From: an uncultured Phocaeicola sp.
Lineage (GTDB): Bacteria > Bacteroidota > Bacteroidia > Bacteroidales > Bacteroidaceae
Reading direction: 5' to 3'
Assembly (NCBI GenBank): GCA_944319745.1
Contig: CALUET010000022.1
Coordinates: forward strand, 1-64,000
Length of the DNA stretch: 64,000 nucleotides
Of the stretch, positions 44,823 through 54,401 are shown piece by piece (positions within the stretch are counted from its first letter, which is position 1; each line of letters starts with the position of its first letter). Both the position numbers and the translations under genes were made by a program. The notes below the pieces were generated by a model. That model saw only the letters and a list, made by a program, of their open reading frames with translations, was not told where the DNA came from and searched no databases.

Positions 44823-47800
44823 TTAATCCTTAACAAAATACAGTTGCACCGGCCCTAAAAGTCCCGATGACTGCAACGGAGAATCGGCATTCCATACATT
44901 AATATTCGTCCACGTGGTACGCTCCTCAGGCGGAAGTTTCGCATCTCCAATCAGGCGATTCATCCAATTATTCACCACACTGATTCTGATTTCATTCTTT
45001 CCTTCTTTCAGAAGCCGGGTAATATCGAGCCGATAGGGTGCGGTCCATACACCGCCGGCATACTGTCCGTTCACGTCAACTTTGGCCATAACCATCACAT
45101 TTCCCAAGTCCAGTTCCACCGTTCGTCCCTTTAGGTCAACCAAATCAACGGCCTTTTCATAGACAGCCGTCCCCGAATAATATTTAATTTTTTCGTCCTC
45201 CGACCGGGACCAATCCTGTAACGAATCCATACGGACGGCATAATCATCGCCAAAAGATACCGTCCATTCGCCATCCAGCGGCACAACTTCTTCCTCTTTT
45301 TCTTCCACATTCACTTCAGCCTTACCCGAATGATCCGCATCAAAAACGATAAAAGCACTCTCAAACGGCTGCAGATCCAGACAAACGGAAATCCGTCCGT
45401 TCTCCACTTCGTAAGGCAATGACGATATTTTTCCCGTTACGGGATTCCACAGTTCCGGTATTTTATTTTCCACAAGAAAAGAAGGATTTATCTGCTTTTC
45501 CGCATCTTCCTGATTCGATATAAAATAAATATCCCCTCCCGGAAGGCGGCGATGTATAAACAACACGGAGGCATCTCCTTTTAAATTATCCTTCAAACTG
45601 AAATCCGGCTGCGCACCAATATCGGAAAAGACCTCCGACAAAGAGACACCATCGGCATATACCCAACCTTTTCCGTAACGATGTTTTGTCCCATTCCACA
45701 GCTTCGCCGACAACTCTTTTACCTTTTCATCGGCCAAAGGATAGTCGCTCAAACTCGGAGAGCGGCTGGGAGTCGGGCCAAGTACCGTCAGTCCTTTCTC
45801 TACCATTTCCGCAATACACGACAAAACTTCCGGCCTCATCGTCTCCTGTTTCGGCAATACCAGAACCCGATATTCCATACCGCTATCCAAAATCAACCGC
45901 CCGTTTTCCACCCGGGAATGCTTTTTCAGGACCTCAGCATTGATATAATCGAAAGAATAGCCGTAGGGCAATGCCGGATCACATACGCCTGTCATCTTCG
46001 GTGCATCTTCACCAATGAAATAAGCCACGTCGGCAACATAATCACCTTGTTGCAGCATAAAGTTGCAACGCTTTAGGTATTCCGTAAACAAGTCCATGTA
46101 ATTGAACCAAGTATTATTGCGGTTAAATTCATTTCCAAACCAAGCCGCCATGCCGGGAGTGCGGTCGTTTGGCTGCTGAATATACAAGTGAAGTAACGTA
46201 CTGTTGATGCCTTCGGTAAAAAAGCGGTCGATGCGTTGTTTCATCACCCGGGGATAACGGGAGAAAACCGGACCGCCCGACGTGCAGGATTCCGCCCAGA
46301 TTTGTCTTTTCCCGTAGATATGTCCGCAGGAAGATGCCGCCCGGTTCTCTATATCGCCCAGGCTCCCTTCGCTCCAGAATTCGCCGGACACCTGGTCGGA
46401 CTGCCCCCCGTACATCAGAAACTCGCCGGGAAATCCCCAATGCCCGTAATTCTCCAACCAAGTCTGCAGGCCGTGCCGATGGCAAACATCCCGCAATCCT
46501 CCTACATAATCGTAGGCAACCCGGTCTGCGATCAGGCGTCTTAAATCCCAAAGGAACCGATCCGATATATCCTCACTCCCGACAACCACGCCGGAAAGTG
46601 TCGGAATATACGGAACCGGATCATAGCCATATCGGTCACGGAAGACATCGATCATGTCATCGGTCCAGTTTAAACCGCCCGTTTCATAACTGTCCTGCAC
46701 CACAATCTTGAAGGACTTCCGGTCTGCTTCGGGTATTCTTTTCAGTATCTCGCCGATGTATGCATTAAAATGAGACTCGATATGTTTCCTGCTCATCTTG
46801 TCTATTTCCAATCCCGTCGCCTCGGGAACTGCCGGAGAATTCGTCACCCCCGTAGGAAGCATTGCCGAACAAAGTATGGTCCAACGCCCGGCAGGAACCT
46901 CCCACTTCAGCGTCCCCCCGGAAACTTTATCCGTCAAATCTATAATATTTTCCGGATCGACCATACCTTTCCTATCGGTATATTCCGGCTGGGACTGCCA
47001 CATATACTCATGCCACATGGGTAAAGGTGTTTGAAACATCTTGGCCAACGACTTCTCGGGATAGCGTTCCACAACTGGTATTTCCGATAAAGTCATTTCA
47101 CATTCCCCCGCTCCTGCCTCAGACATGGCCAGTCTGTACGACGAAGCACAGGTTTCCGGTAAAGAAATGACCACCGGAGCATAAGGCATGAATCCCACAT
47201 TTAATGCAGCATTGCTGCGATCTATTTCAAATTCTTTTACCACTTGATAGGTATCTCCGTCCTTCTTCAACAACGAAGCCTGTGTTTTAACGGGTGAATT
47301 AAACTGAAGGGTAAGACTGCGGATCGTTATATTTTCGGGAATCTGTACGTCAATCGAAGAAGGTTTTCCGTTTTCTTTCACAAACGACCGGGAGAAACTT
47401 TCCCCACTCAATGCCGGGAAAGACTGAACTTTTACAAGTTGGGCATTTGCATCTTGCCCGGGCAATTCTATGGTTTGCACGGTTCCATCTCCCTCCACAA
47501 CCAGTTCTTTGAAAGATAAATACCGCATCGCTTCTTCGGGTTTTACCCACGGGCCTCCCGATTGGCTCCATCCCGGACTGTTAAAGATGCCGATCTCTAT
47601 ACCCAAATCGGTCGCCGTTTTCAGTGCCGTATGCGTTATTTTCCACCACTCGGGCGAAAGGAATTTCACATTTCCATACGGGACTCCGTCAACTCCCATG
47701 CTTCCCAGGAAGGCACGGTTGATACCAACTTTCTTCATTGCCTGCAAATCTTTCACCACTCCCTCCTCGGAAATGTTGTCGGATATCCAGTACCAGTAAA

Positions 47801-47948
47801 CAGCTGTCTGCACGCTATCCGGCACAACCCGGAAACCTTCTCTAAGGGCATTCAGGTTATCCGTGTCACCGCAAGAAGAAAAAGCGATCAAAACAGCCGC
47901 CATTGCCAAATGCCGCAAGCCTTTTTTCACCATAATTTTTCCTGTCAT
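44823..47948 (-). CDS. GH106 alpha-L-rhamnosidase
   Basis: A 1041-residue exported lipoprotein (SSCGD lipobox near residue 27). The GH106 signature region VYWYWISDNISEEGVVKDLQ starts the barrel. QDSYETGGLNWTDD and WAESCTSGGP carry conserved acids, and C-terminal beta-sandwich domains (about 880-1041) end the protein. It releases terminal L-rhamnose from plant pectin-type glycans. The ATG at 47948 overlaps the GH78 stop as ATGA, which supports this start over 47933. It is the last gene of the rhamnose operon. Confidence 0.88.
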   Translation of the reverse strand: MTGKIMVKKGLRHLAMAAVLIAFSSCGDTDNLNALREGFRVVPDSVQTAVYWYWISDNISEEGVVKDLQAMKKVGINRAFLGSMGVDGVPYGNVKFLSPEWWKITHTALKTATDLGIEIGIFNSPGWSQSGGPWVKPEEAMRYLSFKELVVEGDGTVQTIELPGQDANAQLVKVQSFPALSGESFSRSFVKENGKPSSIDVQIPENITIRSLTLQFNSPVKTQASLLKKDGDTYQVVKEFEIDRSNAALNVGFMPYAPVVISLPETCASSYRLAMSEAGAGECEMTLSEIPVVERYPEKSLAKMFQTPLPMWHEYMWQSQPEYTDRKGMVDPENIIDLTDKVSGGTLKWEVPAGRWTILCSAMLPTGVTNSPAVPEATGLEIDKMSRKHIESHFNAYIGEILKRIPEADRKSFKIVVQDSYETGGLNWTDDMIDVFRDRYGYDPVPYIPTLSGVVVGSEDISDRFLWDLRRLIADRVAYDYVGGLRDVCHRHGLQTWLENYGHWGFPGEFLMYGGQSDQVSGEFWSEGSLGDIENRAASSCGHIYGKRQIWAESCTSGGPVFSRYPRVMKQRIDRFFTEGINSTLLHLYIQQPNDRTPGMAAWFGNEFNRNNTWFNYMDLFTEYLKRCNFMLQQGDYVADVAYFIGEDAPKMTGVCDPALPYGYSFDYINAEVLKKHSRVENGRLILDSGMEYRVLVLPKQETMRPEVLSCIAEMVEKGLTVLGPTPSRSPSLSDYPLADEKVKELSAKLWNGTKHRYGKGWVYADGVSLSEVFSDIGAQPDFSLKDNLKGDASVLFIHRRLPGGDIYFISNQEDAEKQINPSFLVENKIPELWNPVTGKISSLPYEVENGRISVCLDLQPFESAFIVFDADHSGKAEVNVEEKEEEVVPLDGEWTVSFGDDYAVRMDSLQDWSRSEDEKIKYYSGTAVYEKAVDLVDLKGRTVELDLGNVMVMAKVDVNGQYAGGVWTAPYRLDITRLLKEGKNEIRISVVNNWMNRLIGDAKLPPEERTTWTNINVWNADSPLQSSGLLGPVQLYFVKD

Positions 47949-49789
47949 TTTACGATTTCTATTTCATCCGGAGCATCAATCTTCGAATAAATCTTCCCGT
48001 CTTTTCCTTTTTCATGACGCATTTTTATCGTTCCGTAAGGAGTAGGAAAACTACCTTCTACCCACTCGAGGTCGCCCAAGTGAGGAGAAATACGAATCTT
48101 TTTACATCCCGGCTCTACAACTTTTACACCCAAGACGTACTCGCTCAGCCAAGAAGTTGGGCCGGAAGCCCAACCATGGCAGAGACTGTGTCGATACCCC
48201 TTGTAACAATAATCTCCATATTCCCGATGTACATCTATCTTTCCCTGCGGAAGCAACTCATCAATCCTGCCGGCGTTTTCCAGCCAGGCCGTATTAAAAT
48301 CTTCCCAAAAAGTAGTGGCTCCCAAGTCAATCATCCCGCCCCAATACGAGCGGATTACGTTCATTGCGTCCTCATAATAACCGCCTTCTGCCATCGCTTT
48401 CAGCATATAATAGCCATAAAACGTGGAAAAGCCGGCAGCTCCATCGCGTAACAAAACGTCTTTGTTGGCCTTCTCCGGCGACATCAATCCCGACAAAGTC
48501 AACAATGCGGCGGCCTGTTTATTCCCGGGTGCGGCAGGATCCCCCATTGTTTTCCGAAATGTTTTCACCACATCTTTCCCATGTTTCGACAATAACGCTC
48601 CCGTCTTTTTGCACTCTTTCGCCAGACTTTCCTCGCCAAGAATCGTACAAAGTTCCTCGCCCGCCTGCATCGCCATCGCCATCAAAGCATGTAGACCGAC
48701 ATTAATGGCCTGAGGATTTTCACTAGACGGCCAGTCAAGAAAGCGCGTTCCATCCAAATGTTCTCTGCCTTCTTCGTCAACTTTAGACATCAGGAACTGC
48801 AGCAAGCGACATATATAATCGCGCTGTTCCTCCAAATAACGGCGGTCGCCCTGATAATAGTACCAGTCGCGATGTATCAACAGCCACCAGATGGAATACG
48901 AACTCATCCCATTCATCCAGCCGGGCAATTGCGTCTCATCGCGTATCAAATCCAGGCTTTTCGGCACAACATCGTTATACCCGAATACCGTGTTCACGGT
49001 CATTACCTCAGGATGCAGGTCGCCTACCCACACAAGACGGTCTCTTTTTATGCCATCCCACAGATATTCCTGCATATTCAGATGCACCGTATAGGCTCCT
49101 GTTTCCCATATTTTGTTCAAACGTTCATCGTTCGAGCGGAAAGAACCCGCATACGGTATGTTTCGAAAAACGGAAATGGCATGCACTTCTTTCAGCTGCA
49201 ATTCAATGTTTTCATCCAACAAATCAATCCGCAGAAAACGGAATCCTGAATTACCCAATTCCGTAACACCCAGCCAAGGAAGCAGCGTTTCAAAGTCACG
49301 CATGGCATGTTCGTTTCCGGCTCCGTTCTTCCCGTCAATCTCGGACATGGCTTCTCCAACCGATTCACCGAAACGGATGCGTACCCTTATCGGCTTGTTC
49401 ACCGGATACTGCCCCGTTATAATTTGAACACCTCCCTGCAATTCCTTTCCAAAGTCGAATAATATGGCAGCCTTTTCCCCGGCGGAATTTTTCATGCGGC
49501 AAACATTGTTGCTACCCAATACCGATTGACCGATTCCCTTTTGCAATAAAACACTTTCATTTTCGATAATATCCGCGTCGGAAGAGCTCTTCCATAAGAT
49601 ACGAACAGGAGAAACATACGAGCGTACCCTCGAGTCGAATGTTTCCGTTTGCCGCGTGTCCTCCGGCGAAACATGCCGGAGTCCTTTGCCAAACATCGGG
49701 GCGTTTCCGCACAAAAGAGCCGACAAGCACAAACAAAGAAATCGTTCTTTTCTCTTACCCATCACATTCATAAAAAAGAATTGTTTCAT
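47945..49789 (-). CDS. GH78-like alpha-L-rhamnosidase
   Basis: A 614-residue protein with a hydrophobic signal starting near residue 17. The N-terminal half has a beta-sandwich (about 90-200). The (alpha/alpha)6 catalytic part has the GH78 motif EYLWDGIKRDRLVWVGDLHPE and later GATTFWEDFN. A C-terminal beta domain (about 540-610) is typical. It hydrolyses alpha-L-rhamnosides. The ATG at 49789 overlaps the rhaD stop by 4 bp; ATG 49762 would put the signal nearer the N-terminus. The protein is shorter than many GH78 enzymes. Confidence 0.85.
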   Translation of the reverse strand: MKQFFFMNVMGKRKERFLCLCLSALLCGNAPMFGKGLRHVSPEDTRQTETFDSRVRSYVSPVRILWKSSSDADIIENESVLLQKGIGQSVLGSNNVCRMKNSAGEKAAILFDFGKELQGGVQIITGQYPVNKPIRVRIRFGESVGEAMSEIDGKNGAGNEHAMRDFETLLPWLGVTELGNSGFRFLRIDLLDENIELQLKEVHAISVFRNIPYAGSFRSNDERLNKIWETGAYTVHLNMQEYLWDGIKRDRLVWVGDLHPEVMTVNTVFGYNDVVPKSLDLIRDETQLPGWMNGMSSYSIWWLLIHRDWYYYQGDRRYLEEQRDYICRLLQFLMSKVDEEGREHLDGTRFLDWPSSENPQAINVGLHALMAMAMQAGEELCTILGEESLAKECKKTGALLSKHGKDVVKTFRKTMGDPAAPGNKQAAALLTLSGLMSPEKANKDVLLRDGAAGFSTFYGYYMLKAMAEGGYYEDAMNVIRSYWGGMIDLGATTFWEDFNTAWLENAGRIDELLPQGKIDVHREYGDYCYKGYRHSLCHGWASGPTSWLSEYVLGVKVVEPGCKKIRISPHLGDLEWVEGSFPTPYGTIKMRHEKGKDGKIYSKIDAPDEIEIVK

Positions 49790-50595
49790 TTCGGCAAATG
49801 AAATGCCACAGACATTTCCCGCATTTGTTCCGCAGTCATTCCGTCCGGTTCGAATCCCATGTTCCGCGCATTCACGTAGATTTGTGCAGATTTCGTCAAC
49901 ACATCTACCTGGTCAAAGGCTTCCATTATATCATTCCCCACGGCAAACACTCCGTGTTTTTCCCACATCACCACATCGTAATCGTCCAATTCCCGGATTG
50001 TCGCTTCCGCCAGTTCCACCGAACCGGGCAGCTTATAGGGAACAATGCCCAGACCTTTCGGACAGAAGGCTTTCGTTTCCGGAATCATGCTCCACAACAA
50101 ATTCGTGAGAACATCCTTTTCCAAAAACGGTTTATGATGAGACATTGCCACCAACTCTATCGGGTGTGTATGCAAAGACGCCCTATATGGAGAGCCTATT
50201 TCCCGAAAATAATTATGAACGGAGAGGTGAGACGGCAATTCCGATGTCGGCTTTACCGGCTCATCCGCTATAATTTCATAGCTTTCGCCCGAATCCGTTA
50301 TGCGAATGATCGAACCATTCTGCATCGGATGCCGCGCCAAATCGCGCATTCTCTTATTGGTCCCTTTACAAAAGAAATAGCAACCTTTGAGCAAAGGCAG
50401 GCATACTCCCGTAGATATCGCCCCGCAAAGTGCAGGTAAACGGCGGATTTCCTCGTCCACAAAATCGGTTATGTTCACCGTTATATTACCGCCATTACGT
50501 TCGGCCCAGCCCTTCTGCCAAAGATAACCTGCCGTTTCTGCAATCTTTTCTATCTCTTGCGCCAACAAAGGGCGACCTTCCAATATCGATTTCAT
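49786..50595 (-). CDS. rhaD: Rhamnulose-1-phosphate aldolase
   Basis: A 269-residue class II (zinc) aldolase that splits L-rhamnulose-1-phosphate into DHAP and L-lactaldehyde. The N-terminal WAERNGGNIT, the zinc ligands in LHTHPIE and the EKHGVF motif are visible. It starts 12 bp after rhaT. No lactaldehyde reductase lies in this operon, so that step must be encoded elsewhere. Confidence 0.94.
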   Translation of the reverse strand: MKSILEGRPLLAQEIEKIAETAGYLWQKGWAERNGGNITVNITDFVDEEIRRLPALCGAISTGVCLPLLKGCYFFCKGTNKRMRDLARHPMQNGSIIRITDSGESYEIIADEPVKPTSELPSHLSVHNYFREIGSPYRASLHTHPIELVAMSHHKPFLEKDVLTNLLWSMIPETKAFCPKGLGIVPYKLPGSVELAEATIRELDDYDVVMWEKHGVFAVGNDIMEAFDQVDVLTKSAQIYVNARNMGFEPDGMTAEQMREMSVAFHLPK

Positions 50596-50607
50596 AAACT
50601 TCTTTTA

Positions 50608-51621
50608 TTAAAACAAATTCGGGAATATCAATGAAAATATCAGAACAGCCAGTCCCACGATGAGCACAACAATCGTGGAAGAAGACGAACCTTTCCATTC
50701 TTTCAGAAGAATTCCCCATACATTACTGAATACAACATTTAAAGACATGAGGATGCACCAGGCAAAAGACATCAGCACCGAACCCGGTTCAAAGAAACTT
50801 GTTCCGATGCCCAAGCCGAAGAATTGAGAATACCATAGGATTCCCGCCAATGCACAATACAGCAGATTATTCGGCCACAACCCGATCTTTCCGTAATCGG
50901 AAAACGTTTTATTCTTGGCATTCTGGTATAAACAATAAACGGCATTCGTCAGGAAACCGCCACAAGTTACCATAAAAGTTGCAGGAAGAGTCTTGTATAA
51001 ATCGGCAGACTCCTCCAGCTGCAAAGGTACTCCTGCGTTTAACCCCAAAGCAAAACAAGCACTCATCACACCAGCCAACAGCGCAACCGCCAAACCTTTC
51101 GTCAATGCAAACTCTTTAACGGCGGCATTGCGTTCTTCCTCCGTCAGGTTGCGTGACCGCAAACTTCCCGCATATCCAATGACAGCAATACCGGCCAATG
51201 TAATGCAAACACCCAAGAGTAATATCAAACCTTTACCGGAAAACAAATCCGTCCCGGCAAGTATGGCGGGAAACAATGTACCAAACGCAGCACATGTTCC
51301 CAATGCAAGCGACTGTCCCAGGGCAACACCCAAATAACGCATGCTCAGGCCAAAAGTCAAACCTCCTATTCCCCAAAGCACTCCAAAACCGGCTGCCGAC
51401 CATGCCGCCTCGGGCTTTGCCGAAATTATCTCAAAGAGTGTGCGACCTTCCGGAACTGCAAGCAAAGCTCCAAGCAGAGGAAACACCAACCACGCGAAGA
51501 CTCCCTGCGTCAACCAAAAGCTTTCCCAGCTCCATCCTTTTACACGTTTTATCGGGACGTATGAGCTGCTCTGACCGAAACTGCCCAACGCGATAACCAA
51601 CAGGCCGATAAATATATTCAT
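50608..51621 (-). CDS. rhaT: L-rhamnose/proton symporter RhaT
   Basis: A 337-residue inner-membrane protein with ten hydrophobic segments, matching RhaT (KRVKGWSWESFWLTQG near the N-terminus, WYSQFFGLGIGTSFF late). It imports L-rhamnose. The start overlaps the rhaA stop by 4 bp. Confidence 0.93.
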   Translation of the reverse strand: MNIFIGLLVIALGSFGQSSSYVPIKRVKGWSWESFWLTQGVFAWLVFPLLGALLAVPEGRTLFEIISAKPEAAWSAAGFGVLWGIGGLTFGLSMRYLGVALGQSLALGTCAAFGTLFPAILAGTDLFSGKGLILLLGVCITLAGIAVIGYAGSLRSRNLTEEERNAAVKEFALTKGLAVALLAGVMSACFALGLNAGVPLQLEESADLYKTLPATFMVTCGGFLTNAVYCLYQNAKNKTFSDYGKIGLWPNNLLYCALAGILWYSQFFGLGIGTSFFEPGSVLMSFAWCILMSLNVVFSNVWGILLKEWKGSSSSTIVVLIVGLAVLIFSLIFPNLF

Positions 51622-52874
51622 CTTTTACTCGTTACTTCTTGTTCATATTTACATATTTCACCTATATAATCCTCGCCTACCGGCACGTTATTCTGCATGC
51701 AAAACATATCCCACACAGCGTCCCAAGGCAAACTCTTCGCTTCTTCCTGCAAGGCAAGCCGTTCGAAATAACGCTGCGTGCTTTCGTATTTTTCCAAAGC
51801 CGCATAAGGTTCAAGCAGAGCCTGCAACAAAGCTTTCTGGGTTGCGCGAATACCTACGACATAAGCTCCTATTCTGTTTATCGTCCCGTCGAAATAATCC
51901 AAGCCAATATGTACGCGGTTTAAAGCATCGCAACGCACGATTTCTTTAGAAAGATCCAACAGATCGTCGTTCAAGATAACGACATGATCGCTATCCCAAC
52001 GCACCGGACGACTGACATGTAGCATAATTTCCGGCGTGAACAACAGCAATGACGAGACTTTATCGGCTATGCTTTCCGTCAGATGAAAGTGGCCGGTGTC
52101 CAAAGTCACTATCTTATTATTCCGAACTCCGTAGCCCAAATAAAAATCATACGAGCCTACGGTATAACTTTCAAGACCTATTCCGAACAACTTCGCCTCG
52201 ATGCAGTCTTTCATATTCGCATATTCTGTTGCAAATATTTCGTCAAGCGATTGTTTAAGCAAGCTGCGATATTTCAACCGACTTACCGGAACTTCCTTAC
52301 TTCCATCGTGAATCCACAAATTCATCATGCAGGGATCTCCCTGATATTTTCCCATTTCTTCGCTGATCCGGCGGCAGCGTTTCGTATGCTCTATCCAGAA
52401 ATTTCGGATACTTTCATCCGGATTAGCCAACGTCAGATCGCCGCTTTTAGGATGAGAGAACGACGTGCTGTTGAAATCCAACTTGATTGAGTTCTCCTTT
52501 CCCCACTCCATCCAGCTTTGAAAATGGCAGGGCTCTATCTCATCCCTGTCGACCTTTTTCCCTTGAAAATCGCCGTAAACGGCATGAAGACTCAGACGAT
52601 GTTGTCCGGGAACCAGCGAATTTACCTTTAAAATATCGCAACGAAGCTCATCTATGTTACGGGCTTTCCCCGGATAGTTTCCCGTCACCTGAATACCTCC
52701 CGTAAGACTTCCGTTCTGGTTTTCAAAGCCTGTCACATCATCGGCCTGCCAACAATGTAAAGACAGGGATATTCTTTTCAATGCATCCAATGCGCGATTT
52801 ACGTCAACGCCCACGGCGGCATAACGTTCTTTTGCTATTTCAAAAGCTTTAATTACAGTACTTTCCTTATTCAT
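51618..52874 (-). CDS. rhaA: L-rhamnose isomerase
   Basis: A 418-residue metal-dependent TIM-barrel enzyme that converts L-rhamnose to L-rhamnulose. The segments SLHCWQADDV, LDTGHFHLTE and SRPVRWDSDHVV contain the conserved metal-binding and substrate residues. Length matches the family. It starts 5 bp after rhaB. Called rhaI in some Bacteroides literature. Confidence 0.96.
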   Translation of the reverse strand: MNKESTVIKAFEIAKERYAAVGVDVNRALDALKRISLSLHCWQADDVTGFENQNGSLTGGIQVTGNYPGKARNIDELRCDILKVNSLVPGQHRLSLHAVYGDFQGKKVDRDEIEPCHFQSWMEWGKENSIKLDFNSTSFSHPKSGDLTLANPDESIRNFWIEHTKRCRRISEEMGKYQGDPCMMNLWIHDGSKEVPVSRLKYRSLLKQSLDEIFATEYANMKDCIEAKLFGIGLESYTVGSYDFYLGYGVRNNKIVTLDTGHFHLTESIADKVSSLLLFTPEIMLHVSRPVRWDSDHVVILNDDLLDLSKEIVRCDALNRVHIGLDYFDGTINRIGAYVVGIRATQKALLQALLEPYAALEKYESTQRYFERLALQEEAKSLPWDAVWDMFCMQNNVPVGEDYIGEICKYEQEVTSKR

Positions 52875-52879
52875 AACGA

Positions 52880-54310
52880 TTATATTTTCTTTTTAGGTTC
52901 GAATACTTGCAAAGAAGAAAAACGGGAAATCAACCGACGATATTCCCACCGGTCTTTAACAACCCCTGCCGCCTGTGCCTGAATCATGCCGTTTCCTATG
53001 GCCGTAGCCTCCGACGGCCCGGCAACAACCGGCAATCCGATCCGATCGGCCGTGAGCTGGTTTAAGAGCGCATTTTGCGCTCCTCCTCCTATGATATGAA
53101 GGCGTTCGATGGGAAAAGGGCTTATCTTTACCAACATTTCAAACACTTCCCCGTAACGATTGGCCAGGCTGTGGAATATACAGCTGACAAATTCTTCGTC
53201 GGTTTCCGGCACGGCTTCACCTGCCTGACGGCATAACTGTGCTATGGCATCGGGCATACTTTCCGGATTTGCCAGCGAAGGATCATCGGGACAAAACAAT
53301 GTACTGAAATCGGAACGCCGTTGTGCCATTTGCATAATCTCGGGATATGTATAATGACGTCCCTTTCCTGCCCATTCTTTCCGGCATTGTTCCAACAGCC
53401 ACATGCCAGTTATGTTTTTAAGGAAACGAACGGTTCCGTCTACTCCACCCTCGTTCGTGAAATTTTCCCGGTATGCTTCTTCTGTCAGGATCGGGGCCTT
53501 TGTTTCAATGCCCATGAGGCTCCATGTACCGCTACTCAAATAAGCGAAGCGTTCATCGGCAGTCGGCACGGCAGCCACTGCCGAAGCTGTATCATGACCG
53601 GCCACCGCTATAAGGGGAAGCTGCCCGATACCTGTTTCCCTGGCCACATCTTCCGACAACATTCCAACCGTTGTTCCCGGCATTACCATGTCGCAAGTCA
53701 AGGACATCGGTACATCAATTGCTTCAAAACATGCCGGAGAGAACTGTTTCTTCACCGCATCAAGCAACTGAGACGTAGAGGCGATTGTGTACTCGCAAAC
53801 CTGCTTTCCGGTCAGCATATAGGCCAGCAGATCCGGGATGAAGAGAATCTTTTCTGCGCTCATCAAGGGAGAAAAATGTTCTTTCCGGGATTGGTACAAC
53901 TGAAAGATCGTGTTAAAGTTCATGGTTTGTATGCCCGTTTTGGCATAAAGATCGCGGGCATTTATACGATTGAACACCGCCTTTTCCGCCCCATCCGTAA
54001 ACGGATCGCGATAAGCGCGGGGAAGTCCCAACAAAACGCCGTCGGGAGCCACACAACCGAAGTCCACTCCCCACGTATCAATACCCATTGAATCGGGGGA
54101 AACGCCTTTTTGTGCGCAAATGCGAAGGCCTTGTTTGATCTCCTCAAACAAAGCATATATATCCCAATAATACTTACCTTGCACATGAATCATTGCATTC
54201 GGGAAACGATGGATCTCCTCCATTTGTACCGAATCGCCCGAGACAGACAACAAAACCGCCCGTCCGCTGGTCGCTCCCAAGTCGAATGCCAAAAAAGAAT
54301 GTGTCTTCAT
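52880..54310 (-). CDS. rhaB: Rhamnulokinase
   Basis: A 476-residue FGGY-type sugar kinase that makes L-rhamnulose-1-phosphate with ATP. The N-terminal FDLGATSGRAV phosphate loop, MGIDTWGVDFG, YLSSGTWSLMG and the C-terminal HIIGGGAQN motif are present. It is the first gene of the operon, with a TAATTTTG -7 element at 54345-54338 on the minus strand. Confidence 0.96.
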   Translation of the reverse strand: MKTHSFLAFDLGATSGRAVLLSVSGDSVQMEEIHRFPNAMIHVQGKYYWDIYALFEEIKQGLRICAQKGVSPDSMGIDTWGVDFGCVAPDGVLLGLPRAYRDPFTDGAEKAVFNRINARDLYAKTGIQTMNFNTIFQLYQSRKEHFSPLMSAEKILFIPDLLAYMLTGKQVCEYTIASTSQLLDAVKKQFSPACFEAIDVPMSLTCDMVMPGTTVGMLSEDVARETGIGQLPLIAVAGHDTASAVAAVPTADERFAYLSSGTWSLMGIETKAPILTEEAYRENFTNEGGVDGTVRFLKNITGMWLLEQCRKEWAGKGRHYTYPEIMQMAQRRSDFSTLFCPDDPSLANPESMPDAIAQLCRQAGEAVPETDEEFVSCIFHSLANRYGEVFEMLVKISPFPIERLHIIGGGAQNALLNQLTADRIGLPVVAGPSEATAIGNGMIQAQAAGVVKDRWEYRRLISRFSSLQVFEPKKKI

Positions 54311-54401
54311 TATTCTGGTTTTTCAGGTTCTTTTATGCAAAATTATGGGCAAATTTCATATCTTTGCTTACAAATATGATATAAAACCTATCAAATCTGA
54401 C
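54311..54401. promoter_or_regulatory. Divergent control region between rhaB and the AraC-type regulator
   Basis: This 91-bp gap holds a minus-strand -7 element CAAAATTA (54338-54345, TAATTTTG for rhaB) and a plus-strand TATCTTTG (54359-54366) for the regulator, only 13 bp apart. Binding of the regulator here would control both sides. I do not see a clear direct repeat to name as the operator. Confidence 0.6.
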
